From contig JAFSAC010000035.1 in assembly GCA_017442265.1 (NCBI GenBank), positions 1 to 47,267 of the forward strand: 47,267 nucleotides of DNA. Reading direction: 5' to 3'. The first letter of the stretch is position 1, and every line of letters begins with the position of its first letter. The position numbers and the translations under genes are program-made. Positions 17,478 through 25,927 of the stretch are shown piece after piece. This DNA comes from Clostridia bacterium. GTDB lineage: Bacteria > Bacillota > Clostridia > Oscillospirales > Acutalibacteraceae. Under the pieces are notes generated by a model, which saw only the letters and a list, made by a program, of their open reading frames with translations, was not told the origin of the DNA and made no database searches.

Positions 17478-19553
17478 GTGCGCAAAAAACTAGCGGTTTT
17501 GTTGGCAGTTTGTCTGTTGTTCGTTTGCGGAACGACCATGGTGTCGGCTGGCGAAAATACCACCTATACCTACACTCTTTCCGTCGACGGCGACTGGATA
17601 CGGACACAAGACGCCTATATGCCGGGTAATATCTACCTGCGTGACCTTGGCTTGAACAAACCCGAAGATATTTTTATCAAGGGCGATCTGATGTATGTTG
17701 CCGACACCGGGAACTCCCGTGTGGTGGTATATAATATGAAAGACAAGAGTCACACCGAATTTGGAAACGACGTGATGGAATCTCCTCGCGGCTTGTTCGT
17801 GGCGGATGACGGTACTGTTTACGTGGCGGACAAATCGGGTGTGCTGTTCATCTACGACAGCCAGAAGGTGCTGAAAAAGGAGATCGGCCGTCCGGACAGT
17901 TATCTGTTCAGTGAGATTTCCGCTTACGCTCCGAAAAACGTGGTGGTCACCAAAGAGGGAAATATTTTCCTTTGCAGTGAGGACACCTCGGAGGGTATTC
18001 TGCAGTTCGATTCTGAGGGTGAGTTCCAGGGCTATTTTGCCGCCAACCGGAAATACCTCACCATTATGGAAACCATTGAGGATATGATCCTCAGTGATGA
18101 GATGAAGCAGGATCTGTTGATGCGCCGTCCGCGCGCTATCTATAATATCGACATTGACGATCGCGACCTGATCTACAGCGTGACCCAGACCGATGAATTT
18201 GCTTTCGGTTCCGGTGTTGGCGCGAGTAAGCAGGAAAACGCACTCAAGCAGCATAACCTGGCCGGTGTCAACATCATGTCCCGCAACGAATTCATGAAGG
18301 ACGAATGGAACTTCGTGGACGTGGCGGCCGGTAACAACGGAAACGTGTATGCGGTGACCTATACCGGTCTGATCTATGAATACGACAGCGAAGGCAGTCT
18401 TGTGTTCTCCTTCGCCGGTCGTATGCTCGGTATGGAGCGAACCGGCGTGTTTGCCTATGCGTCCGCTATTGAGGTGGATGACGACGGGTTCATCTATGTA
18501 CTTGAGCGTGACAAAGGATACGTTCAGGTGTTCTATCCCACCGATTTCGCGGTAGCCACCCATCAGGCCATTCACGACCTGGAAAATGGCAACTACGAAA
18601 GCAGTGAGCAGACCTGGGCAACCCTCTTGAGCTTGAACGGTATGTCCCGTATCGCTCATATGGGTTACGGCAAGACCTTGTTCCACCAGCAGCGATTCTC
18701 CGAAGCTCTTTCGGAATTCCGGATCGCACAGGATCGCGATTACTATTCGGATACCTTCTGGGAACTGCGTGATGCCTGGCTCGGCAACAACATCATCTAT
18801 TTCGTCGCCGTCATCCTGGTGATAGCGGTGGCGATGGGGATTATCTCCCTCATCAAGAAACGCCGCCCGGCTAAGGCGAAGGTCAAGATGACCGGCGTTC
18901 CTGCTCCGGGAAGCAGTCGGTTCCTGCATGACATTACCTATTTCCGGTATATGCTCAAGCATCCGATCGACGGCTATTATTACCTGAAACACGGTCAAGC
19001 CGGTTCGATGCGATCCGCCGGTTTTATGTACTTTATCCTGTTTTTGGTGTTCGCAGCGGATACTATGTTCCGCGGTTTCGTGTTCGGCTTCGCCTCTATG
19101 GAGGACGCGCCGCTACTGATGATGGCGATCGTGTTCGTGGTGGTGATCGCACTGTTCCTGCTTGGTAACTACATGGTAGCGACCATTAACGAGGGCGAAG
19201 GCTCGATGCGTAATCTGTTTACCATGTTGCCGTATGCGCTCTCTCCCTACATTGTCATTACCCCGTTCATTGTCGCAGCTACCTACGTGCTCACCCTCAA
19301 TGAAGGATTCTTAGTGACCTTCGGGTGGACCGTTGCGGTGCTGTGGTCGGTGGCGCTGATCTTTATCGGTCTTACCGAAACCCACAACTACTCCTTCTGG
19401 GATACGGTAAAAAATGTGTTGTTAACCCTGTTCTTTATGATAATCGCCATTATCGCCGTGGCAGTGTTGTATCTGCTCTGGTTGCAGGTGATTACGTTCG
19501 TGCAAGATGTCTGGTTGGAGGTGGTTTATCGTGTACAGCAATCGCAGTTATAA
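17478..19553 (+). CDS. NHL-repeat, TPR-like and YIP1-type membrane protein
   Basis: 691 residues, GTG start at 17478 after AAAGGGG. Signal peptide (about 1-25), then an NHL/beta-propeller-like extracellular region (about 30-355; repeated phrases such as DLMYVADTGNSRVVVYN, GTVYVADKSGVLFIYD and GFIYVLERDKGYVQVF), a TPR-like helical pair (about 365-420), a membrane segment (about 430-450) and a C-terminal multi-pass domain like the YIP1 family (about 480-680). Proteins of this kind occur beside DUF5696 and solute-binding genes in other Firmicutes (from memory). The role may be sensing or anchoring at the transporter; no catalytic site seen. The next gene overlaps it by 23 bp. Confidence 0.8.
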   Translation: MRKKLAVLLAVCLLFVCGTTMVSAGENTTYTYTLSVDGDWIRTQDAYMPGNIYLRDLGLNKPEDIFIKGDLMYVADTGNSRVVVYNMKDKSHTEFGNDVMESPRGLFVADDGTVYVADKSGVLFIYDSQKVLKKEIGRPDSYLFSEISAYAPKNVVVTKEGNIFLCSEDTSEGILQFDSEGEFQGYFAANRKYLTIMETIEDMILSDEMKQDLLMRRPRAIYNIDIDDRDLIYSVTQTDEFAFGSGVGASKQENALKQHNLAGVNIMSRNEFMKDEWNFVDVAAGNNGNVYAVTYTGLIYEYDSEGSLVFSFAGRMLGMERTGVFAYASAIEVDDDGFIYVLERDKGYVQVFYPTDFAVATHQAIHDLENGNYESSEQTWATLLSLNGMSRIAHMGYGKTLFHQQRFSEALSEFRIAQDRDYYSDTFWELRDAWLGNNIIYFVAVILVIAVAMGIISLIKKRRPAKAKVKMTGVPAPGSSRFLHDITYFRYMLKHPIDGYYYLKHGQAGSMRSAGFMYFILFLVFAADTMFRGFVFGFASMEDAPLLMMAIVFVVVIALFLLGNYMVATINEGEGSMRNLFTMLPYALSPYIVITPFIVAATYVLTLNEGFLVTFGWTVAVLWSVALIFIGLTETHNYSFWDTVKNVLLTLFFMIIAIIAVAVLYLLWLQVITFVQDVWLEVVYRVQQSQL

Positions 19554-21825
19554 GCGGGTCTTGCTGGCCGGCGTGTGCCTGACTTTGGCGGTGATCCTTT
19601 GTGCTTCCACCGTCGTGTTTGCAAAACGCGATCGGATTGAGTTTAAGTTACCGGATACCTCCTCCGCCGAGGTGGCCGCCAACCGGCACACCCAGTACCG
19701 TGAAGCCGCCGCCATTTCCGCTCAGCGGCTGAGCGTGGAGGGTTTTGAGAAGAAACTGGAAAACGATGCCCTGGAGTTGTGGTTCCGGGAAGAGATCGAT
19801 TCCATCCGCGTGGTGGATAAGAAGAGCGGATACATTTGGGGTATGGCACCCGAAGATACGCCGGCTGATCTGAACGAGTACTGGGCCGGTATCGTCAACT
19901 CGATCCTCACGATTGAGTATTTCGACACCGCCAACACCTCCTATCAGGTGAGTTTGTCCGACCCTTCCTTTAAGACCACCTACGAGTTTAACGATGCGGA
20001 AGACACCTTGTACTGTCTGGCGGAGTGCTATGACGTCGGTATTGACCTCGCCTTTGAGCTCGCACTCAAGGAGGATCGCCTGGAGGCGTCCATTGTGAAG
20101 GACAGTCTTCAGGAGTATGACACCAACAAGCTTTGTAAGGTGTATCTACTCCCCTACTTCGGCGCTACCAGTTATGCGGAGAAGGCCGACGGATACATCT
20201 TTGTGCCGGACGGTTCCGGTGCGTTGATGCGCTTTGACAATACGAACCTGTATTCCTCCGGTTATTCCGCGAAGGTGTACGGCCCGGATGCCGGCCTCGA
20301 CACCATTATCGAGGTCAACGACTTGCTGGCTAAACGTACCGACGACTATATGGTAGAGGTGTATCGTGCGACCGTGCCGGTGTTCGGTATGGTGCATGGC
20401 AATGAGCAGTACGCCACCATGACGGTGGTGGACGGCGGCCGCGAGTTCGCGACCATTGATGCTGCGCTTGCTTCTTCCTCGGTTCCGTACAACCACGCCG
20501 GTGTGGTGTATCAATACCGTCAGTTGTACCAGCATCCGACCGGAAAGACCTCGACGGTCCTTCAGCCGCAGCCGAAGGTGAACAATTTCACCGCAAAATT
20601 CTCCATTTATTTCCTCTCCGGTGAGGAAGCGTCCTACAGCGGTATGGCACAGAAATACCGCGGGATACTGGAGGAGAACGGCACCCTGAAAAAACTGGCC
20701 GACTCGTATAACGAAGTCCCGCTTCGCTTAGAGGTACTCGGCTCGGATATCAAGAGCGGCTTTATCTTTAACAGCACCCAGACCTTCACCACGGTGGATG
20801 AGGCCAAACAGATCCAGACCGATCTTAAGGATATGGGTATCGAAAACCTCACCATGGTGATGAACGGTTGGCAAAAGGGCGGTGTGACCGGGCATAAGCT
20901 CGGCACCTTCAAGACCCAGTCAACGGTTGGCTCTCTGTCTGATCTGACCGAACTGAAGGAGGCGGTGACCGCTGCCGGTGGTAACTTCTATCTTCAGTAT
21001 AAGGCGACCACCGGTACCAATGCGCAGGGCCGTTCCAATTATTTTGCTAACACTACCATCGGACAGCGGCTGTCCTACTACCTGCGAGATAACCCCACCG
21101 TTATGTACACCCAGACCTTTGTGGTGTCTCCGATGCGGGTTTCCGCGATGCTGAAGAATGCTACGACCGAACTGGCTGATTTCAATCTGCATCTGCCGCG
21201 GTACGGTTCCGAACTGTATGCGGAATATAAGCAGAATGCGACCCTCACCCGTCCGGCTACCCGCCGCCTGTTTACCGACACGGCGAAGGAGGTTGTAAAG
21301 GACGGTCAGCAGCTCGCTATGAATGCGCCGAATATGTATATGTGGCAGTACTGCACCGATTACTTTGATATCCCGATGATGAACAGTCAGTATCTGTTCG
21401 AAAGCGATTCGGTGCCGTTCCTGCAGATGCTTTTGAAGGGCTACGTTCATTATTACGCCCCTTATGCCAACCAGGGCTTCTATGCTACTTCCTGCATCCT
21501 GAAAACCATTGAGTACGGTGCTTATCCGTCCTTCCTGGTTATGGCGGCAGAGAATGAGGACCTGATTGACACTCCGCAGATCGACTACTTCTCCCTGAAC
21601 TTTGAGGACTGGAAGGGCACCATTGATACCGTTTACGGGAGGGTCAATACGGCACTCAAGCAGGTCGAAGGCGCTACCATCACCCAGCATAAGGCACTCG
21701 CCGAGGGTGTGGTTCGGGTAACCTACAGCAACGGCGCTAAGATCTATGTCAATTACAATTCGTTTGACAGCACGGTGGACGGCATCACAGTGCCCGGGCT
21801 GGACTTTGTGGTAGAGAGGGGTTAA
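19531..21825 (+). CDS. DUF5696 extracytoplasmic protein
   Basis: 764 residues from a GTG at 19531, 8 nt after GGAGGTGG; an ATG at 19507 is upstream of that site and rejected. N-terminal signal/anchor (about 8-28, VLLAGVCLTLAVILCASTVVFA), then a large domain with LWFREEIDSIRVVDKKSGYIWG, GYIFVPDGSGALMRFDN and a long TIM-barrel-like second half (LRLEVLGSD..., NLTMVMNGWQKGG). It agrees with what I know of DUF5696, often sited in sugar-transporter loci. A glycan-active role is possible by neighbourhood and fold resemblance, but no catalytic pair was identified. Confidence 0.8.
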   Translation: MYSNRSYKRVLLAGVCLTLAVILCASTVVFAKRDRIEFKLPDTSSAEVAANRHTQYREAAAISAQRLSVEGFEKKLENDALELWFREEIDSIRVVDKKSGYIWGMAPEDTPADLNEYWAGIVNSILTIEYFDTANTSYQVSLSDPSFKTTYEFNDAEDTLYCLAECYDVGIDLAFELALKEDRLEASIVKDSLQEYDTNKLCKVYLLPYFGATSYAEKADGYIFVPDGSGALMRFDNTNLYSSGYSAKVYGPDAGLDTIIEVNDLLAKRTDDYMVEVYRATVPVFGMVHGNEQYATMTVVDGGREFATIDAALASSSVPYNHAGVVYQYRQLYQHPTGKTSTVLQPQPKVNNFTAKFSIYFLSGEEASYSGMAQKYRGILEENGTLKKLADSYNEVPLRLEVLGSDIKSGFIFNSTQTFTTVDEAKQIQTDLKDMGIENLTMVMNGWQKGGVTGHKLGTFKTQSTVGSLSDLTELKEAVTAAGGNFYLQYKATTGTNAQGRSNYFANTTIGQRLSYYLRDNPTVMYTQTFVVSPMRVSAMLKNATTELADFNLHLPRYGSELYAEYKQNATLTRPATRRLFTDTAKEVVKDGQQLAMNAPNMYMWQYCTDYFDIPMMNSQYLFESDSVPFLQMLLKGYVHYYAPYANQGFYATSCILKTIEYGAYPSFLVMAAENEDLIDTPQIDYFSLNFEDWKGTIDTVYGRVNTALKQVEGATITQHKALAEGVVRVTYSNGAKIYVNYNSFDSTVDGITVPGLDFVVERG

Positions 21826-21830
21826 GTTTG

Positions 21831-22718
21831 ATGAGCAAGAATAATAAACTTAATACCGGCTCGACCATTCAGCGGCGGAACGCCATTAGCGGCTATCTCT
21901 TTTTAGCCCCGTGGCTGATCGGTTTTGCGCTGTTTGTAGCCTATCCGCTGATTCACTCGATCGTTCTGTCCTTAAACGAGGTTTTGCTTGGGCCGGACGG
22001 GATCGAGTACACCTGGCAAGGGTTTTTCTACTTTGATCATGCCTGGAACAACGCACGGGATAACTTCCGTGGCGCTTTGACCTCTCAGGTATCGATGATC
22101 TGTTATATGACCCCGGTTATTCTGGTGTTCTCCCTGCTGATTGCCCTGCTGCTCAACGGTAAGTTTAAGATGCGCGCCTTTTTCCGTGGTGCCTTCTTTA
22201 TGCCGGTTATCATTATGAGCGGCCCGACTATCAGCAAATTGCTTACCCAGTATACGGTGAACTTCTCGGACGGTGCGCCGCTGCTCTACGACTTTTTAGC
22301 CAGTCTGCCGGCGGCACTCTCCACCCCCGTACAGTACGTGCTTGATAACCTGGTTCTTATCTTCTGGTTCTGCGGTGTGCAGATCCTCATCTTCCTTGCC
22401 GGTTTGCAGCAGGTCGGTTCCGACCTGTACGAAGCCGCCTCCATTGACGGCGCCGGCGCTTGGGAGAAATTCTGGAAGATCACCCTGCCGCACCTGTCAC
22501 CGCTGATCCTCATCAGCGCAGTGTACACGGTCATTGACGTCGCGAATTACTCGCGAGGCGCGGTGGTTACCATGATTGACAAGCACATTTTCAATCAACA
22601 GTACATTTACAGTTACGCATCCGCCATGTCCTGGATATACTTCCTGGCCGAGGCGCTGGTCTTAGTAGCGGTTCTGTTGATCTTTAAGTTCTTTGGAAGG
22701 AAGGCGACGCGCGAATGA
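21831..22718 (+). CDS. Carbohydrate ABC transporter permease (second set), MalF type
   Basis: 295 residues, six predicted membrane helices. EAA loop DLYEAASIDGAGAWEKF...TLPHLSP. ATG 21831 after GAGAGGGG; an adjacent TTG at 21828 is less likely. It begins 5 bp after the DUF5696 gene and overlaps the following permease by ATGA. Confidence 0.92.
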   Translation: MSKNNKLNTGSTIQRRNAISGYLFLAPWLIGFALFVAYPLIHSIVLSLNEVLLGPDGIEYTWQGFFYFDHAWNNARDNFRGALTSQVSMICYMTPVILVFSLLIALLLNGKFKMRAFFRGAFFMPVIIMSGPTISKLLTQYTVNFSDGAPLLYDFLASLPAALSTPVQYVLDNLVLIFWFCGVQILIFLAGLQQVGSDLYEAASIDGAGAWEKFWKITLPHLSPLILISAVYTVIDVANYSRGAVVTMIDKHIFNQQYIYSYASAMSWIYFLAEALVLVAVLLIFKFFGRKATRE

Positions 22719-23653
22719 AAAAGTATGACCGTAACAAAATGCGCCAGCTCTTCCTCGGAAGCAAAGAGCGCAGAGGTATTCTTCCGACCATTGCTCTGTA
22801 CGTGATCTTGATCGGATTGGCATTCGTATTTTTGTACCCGCTGTTGTATATGATCGTGAATGCCTTCTTCTCGCCGGATGACCTCACCAACCCGTCGGTC
22901 ACCTGGATCCCCACCAAGCTGTACTTCGGAAACTTCGTGCAGGCGTATTATACCCTGGACTTCTTCCGCAGCTTTGGCATGTCGGTGTTCCTGTCGGTGG
23001 TGCCGTCACTGCTGCAGCTCATTTCCTGCTCGCTGGTTGGCTTCGGCCTGGCTCGTTTTGAGTTCCCGCTGAAAAAGCTGTGGCTGGTGCTGGTGGTGGC
23101 GACCTTTATGGTTCCCACCCTCGTGTTGAGAATCCCGCGGTACCTGATGTACTATTACTACGGTATGCTGGATACGGTGTTGCCCACCATTTTGCCGGCG
23201 GCATTCGGCCAGGGACTCAGAAGCACCATTTTCATTCTGATCTTCTTCGCCTTTTTCAGCAGCTACCCGCAGTCCTTTGACGAGGCGGCCTCTCTCGACG
23301 GCGCCAACCGATTTACCATTTACCGGAAGGTGGCGTTGCCGGCGGCCAGCGGTGCAATCGTGCTGTGTCTTTTGTTCAGCTTCGTGTGGTATTGGAATGA
23401 AACCAGTGACTTGAGTCTTTTCGCTCCGAACATTTTCACCCTGCCTCAGCAGTTGAGAATGTTCTCTACCAAGTTCTCCGACCTGTACGGAAGCGAAGGC
23501 GCTATGGCAGGCGGCGAATCGGTCCGTACGCTGAATTCTTCAATCGAATTGGCGGGCACCATGCTCTCCATTCTGCCGACCGTGATTTTGTATCTCGTGT
23601 TGCAGAAACAGTTCGTGGAAAGTGTGGAGCGTTCGGGTATCACCGGCGAATAA
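22715..23653 (+). CDS. Carbohydrate ABC transporter permease (second set), MalG type
   Basis: 312 residues, six predicted membrane helices. EAA loop: SFDEAASLDGANRFTIY...ALPAASG. Last gene of the sugar locus; a bidirectional terminator follows. With four permeases and two binding proteins, the locus can build two transporters, or one with alternative channels. Confidence 0.92.
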   Translation: MKKYDRNKMRQLFLGSKERRGILPTIALYVILIGLAFVFLYPLLYMIVNAFFSPDDLTNPSVTWIPTKLYFGNFVQAYYTLDFFRSFGMSVFLSVVPSLLQLISCSLVGFGLARFEFPLKKLWLVLVVATFMVPTLVLRIPRYLMYYYYGMLDTVLPTILPAAFGQGLRSTIFILIFFAFFSSYPQSFDEAASLDGANRFTIYRKVALPAASGAIVLCLLFSFVWYWNETSDLSLFAPNIFTLPQQLRMFSTKFSDLYGSEGAMAGGESVRTLNSSIELAGTMLSILPTVILYLVLQKQFVESVERSGITGE

Positions 23654-23667
23654 ACTCATTAAAAAAA

Positions 23668-23696
23668 GACCCGGGCGAATATCGCTCGGGTCTTTT
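23668..23696 (+). terminator. Intrinsic terminator of the sugar-transport locus
   Basis: GACCCGGGCGA and TCGCTCGGGTC (11 bp, one G-U) around ATA, preceded by seven A and followed by TTTT, so it can act on both strands. Confidence 0.9.
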
Positions 23697-23711
23697 CTAT
23701 TTTAAAAATAA

Positions 23712-23741
23712 AAGCGGCATCTTGCTGTCAAGATGCCGCTT
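23712..23741 (-). terminator. Intrinsic terminator of the KDPG aldolase gene
   Basis: A 13-bp stem (GCGGCATCTTG with CAAGATGCCGC plus AA/TT) around CTGT. On the minus strand it is followed by TTTTATTTTT. Confidence 0.9.
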
Positions 23742-23751
23742 ATTTTATGGT

Positions 23752-24714
23752 TTATTTACGTACCAGATGTACCGCAAAGCCGCCGATCTCGTCCTTGAGA
23801 TACACGAACTTCGGTTCCCCCTTATCGTCGCAAACGAGGGTGCTCTCATCAAAGGAGAAGCCCTGCGACCGATAGTAGGTCATTGCCCGGCGAACGCTGG
23901 TGACACCCAGACCGATGTGGCCCATAGTCCCCGGACCGGGAGCAAACATCGACTCGATCGCGTTGGGGCCGGCGAAATAGGATTTGCTGGTCTCACGGCA
24001 GCCGCCGAGCAGCGCCGCAAAGCTTTCGGCCACCGCTTTAGAAGCGGCGTTGTCCGGGTTGTTGATGCCGATATGACGAAGGGAGGTGTCCAGCATCGCG
24101 CGAACCGCTTCCTGCGCCAAGGCGGTGATGCCCGCCCAGTTGTTTTCTTTCAGCATATTGCCCGGCACCATCCAGCTACCGCCGCAGGCGATGACGTTGG
24201 GAAGAGCGAGGTAGTCGTTCAGGTTATCCGGACCGATACCGCCGGTGGGGATAAACTTCATCTGCGCGAACGGACCGGCCAGGGCTTTGAGCACCTTGAT
24301 GCCGCCGGCCGCCTCCGCCGGGAAGAATTTCACCACTTCGAGTCCCATTTTGATCGCAAGACTCACTTCCGAAGGATTGGTGCAGCCGGGGGTGATCGGA
24401 ATGTTGTTCTCCACACAGTAGCCGACCACTTCCGGGTCAAAGCCGGGGGAGATGATATATTTCGCACCGGCGTCTACCGCCTTTTTGACCTGCTCGACGG
24501 TCAGCACCGTACCGGCGCCCACCAGCATATCCGGGAACGCTTTGGCAATCGCGGCGATCGCCTTATCCGCGCCGGCAGCACGGAAGGTAACCTCAGCCAC
24601 CGGGATACCGCCCTTGATGAGCGCAGAAGCGAGTTCTACCGCCTGATCGGGGTTGTCCAGCTTAATGACCGGCACTAAACCGATATCACTGATTTTTTGC
24701 AATACAGGATGCAT
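23752..24714 (-). CDS. KDPG/KHG aldolase with a C-terminal VOC-like extension
   Basis: The N-terminal 210 residues are a 2-keto-3-deoxy-6-phosphogluconate aldolase TIM barrel (pyruvate + glyceraldehyde 3-phosphate). Visible: Glu41/Arg45 in VAEVTFRAAG, GAGTVLT, SPGFDPEV, Schiff-base Lys129 in VVKFFPAEAAGG, and FIPTGGI. A further 110 residues resemble a single vicinal-oxygen-chelate (glyoxalase-like) module (RHIGINNPDN..., GTMGHIGLGVTSV, GGFAVHLVRK); the usual aldolase stops near 210. ATG 24714 lies 6 nt after AAGGTGGAG. Own promoter and terminator. It would serve hexuronate or gluconate catabolism, fitting the sugar locus next to it. Confidence 0.9.
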   Translation of the reverse strand: MHPVLQKISDIGLVPVIKLDNPDQAVELASALIKGGIPVAEVTFRAAGADKAIAAIAKAFPDMLVGAGTVLTVEQVKKAVDAGAKYIISPGFDPEVVGYCVENNIPITPGCTNPSEVSLAIKMGLEVVKFFPAEAAGGIKVLKALAGPFAQMKFIPTGGIGPDNLNDYLALPNVIACGGSWMVPGNMLKENNWAGITALAQEAVRAMLDTSLRHIGINNPDNAASKAVAESFAALLGGCRETSKSYFAGPNAIESMFAPGPGTMGHIGLGVTSVRRAMTYYRSQGFSFDESTLVCDDKGEPKFVYLKDEIGGFAVHLVRK

Positions 24715-24749
24715 AAAACACTCCACCTTTTCGGTATTTTTATGATTTT

Positions 24750-24778
24750 ATTGTAACCCTAAACCGGCGAAAAGTCAA
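24750..24778 (-). promoter_or_regulatory. Sigma-A promoter of the KDPG aldolase gene
   Basis: Minus strand: TTGACT (24773-24778), 17 bp, TACAAT (24750-24755). Confidence 0.82.
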
Positions 24779-24806
24779 TATAGGGGAGGGGTGGGAGCAT
24801 AAAAAA

Positions 24807-24829
24807 GTGGGACCGAAAATCGGTCCCAC
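24807..24829 (-). terminator. Intrinsic terminator of the C39-like protease gene
   Basis: GTGGGACCGA pairs with TCGGTCCCAC around AAA; on the minus strand six T follow (plus-strand A run 24801-24806). Confidence 0.92.
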
Positions 24830-24837
24830 CTAAGCAA

Positions 24838-25677
24838 TCAATAGCTTTCCAGAATAACCGCCTGTCGACCAAGGTCGTTGTACCGGGTGAAGAAGAGGGA
24901 ACGGTTGTATTTGACCACTCCTTTGAGCGGATCGTGTACCGTCACCGTCTGGTCGTTGTATCCGATCAGCACCAGACAATGCTCGTTGCCCGGCCAGGAA
25001 AACCAGGTGTCGGTGTAGGTGTCTCCGTCCAAAATATACCAGCCACTGCTGTTTTCCCGCACCGGGACCATACTCATGGTCGCCCAGATGCAGATCGGCA
25101 CCTTTCGGTCGAGGAGGGAAAGCAGGGTCGCTTCGTCCGCACCGGTGATGTCTTTGGCCAGATGCTTGCCGCCCGCCTGATTAATGAGGGTCTGCATGGT
25201 GTCGGTCACCACCCCGGCAAACACACCGAAATCCGCGCCGCCGGTAAAGGGGTTGCCGATAAACGCTTTGTTGGGATGAGCGGCGTATACCCGGCCGTTA
25301 TATTGATGCAAGCGGCTCTTGGGGAGTGCTTCGGCAAAATCGGTTTTGCTCACCGGGTAGCCGTACGCTTGTAAGACCATAGCCGCGGCGGTGCTTTCGC
25401 ACCCGGTCGGCAGTTCGGGGTTTTGCAGGATCATCGGCACCTGAACCGTTGCCGGCGCCGGCGCCCGGGTACGGGTGGTGGGGGTGGTGGTCGTGGTGGT
25501 CACCGCCGGGGTGGTTTTTTGGGGGTCGTTCCGGTCGCTTCCGCCGAACAGGGTGGATATCCCCCAGACGAGCAGAGCGATCGCCGCCGCCATAATCACC
25601 AATAAAACCGCCATAATACAGGCACGCTGTCGCCGCCGCTTGGCACGCAGCCGCCGCTTTCGTTCGTAGGAAGTCAT
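24838..25677 (-). CDS. Membrane-anchored C39-like cysteine peptidase
   Basis: 279 residues. Very basic N-terminus (about 1-18), membrane segment (about 20-42), Thr/Pro-rich linker (about 52-75), then a papain-like C39_2 domain facing outside: nucleophile Cys93 in LPTGCESTAAAM, His233 in NEHCLVLIGYND, and a following Asp in VHDPLKG. Such proteins cleave or amidate unknown envelope targets; no bacteriocin exporter is fused or nearby, so it is not a leader-peptide protease of the transporter type. The Thr-rich stalk recalls the small paralogue pair at 9.4-10.2 kb. ATG 25677, with promoter TTGCTT-17-TATAAT. Confidence 0.88.
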   Translation of the reverse strand: MTSYERKRRLRAKRRRQRACIMAVLLVIMAAAIALLVWGISTLFGGSDRNDPQKTTPAVTTTTTTPTTRTRAPAPATVQVPMILQNPELPTGCESTAAAMVLQAYGYPVSKTDFAEALPKSRLHQYNGRVYAAHPNKAFIGNPFTGGADFGVFAGVVTDTMQTLINQAGGKHLAKDITGADEATLLSLLDRKVPICIWATMSMVPVRENSSGWYILDGDTYTDTWFSWPGNEHCLVLIGYNDQTVTVHDPLKGVVKYNRSLFFTRYNDLGRQAVILESY

Positions 25678-25707
25678 ATTGTAATTCCCTTCGCATCATT
25701 TGTTTTT

Positions 25708-25736
25708 ATTATAAAGGAACGGGGGCGAAAAAGCAA
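25708..25736 (-). promoter_or_regulatory. Sigma-A promoter of the C39-like protease gene
   Basis: Minus strand: TTGCTT (25731-25736), 17 bp, TATAAT (25708-25713). Confidence 0.82.
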
Positions 25737-25759
25737 GAGGGTGAGAAGGTTAGTCACTG

Positions 25760-25787
25760 GTTATATGACAGATTGCTTTTTTGTCAA
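25760..25787 (-). promoter_or_regulatory. Additional minus-strand promoter next to the tRNA fragment
   Basis: TTGACA (25782-25787), 16 bp, TATAAC (25760-25765) on the minus strand, about 25 bp upstream of the C39 gene's own promoter. It may be a second promoter for that gene or left from the island. Confidence 0.5.
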
Positions 25788-25803
25788 CTGTCGATTTTCC
25801 CCG

Positions 25804-25845
25804 TGCCATTCAAAAGCTCTCCCAAGATACGCAAAATTATACCCC
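25804..25845 (-). pseudogene. Degraded tRNA-Ala 5'-half fragment
   Basis: Read on the minus strand it begins GGGGTATA, contains TGGGAGAGC and ends TTGAATGGCA. The same three blocks occur in the same order in the intact tRNA-Ala(GGC) at 35602-35677, from acceptor 5' end to anticodon. The D-loop part is altered and longer, and the 3' half is missing. It marks the likely left border of the accessory island. Confidence 0.55.
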
Positions 25846-25877
25846 TGAGTATGGATGTGCTTGCAATTCAAAAAACA

Positions 25878-25907
25878 AACCGTCGTGGGAGCATTCCCAC
25901 GACGGTT
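25878..25907 (-). terminator. Intrinsic terminator of the 25928-26887 gene
   Basis: Perfect 13-bp stem AACCGTCGTGGGA with TCCCACGACGGTT around GCAT; on the minus strand TGTTTTTT follows. Confidence 0.9.
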
Positions 25908-25927
25908 GCTTAAGTTAGCTTACCCTA

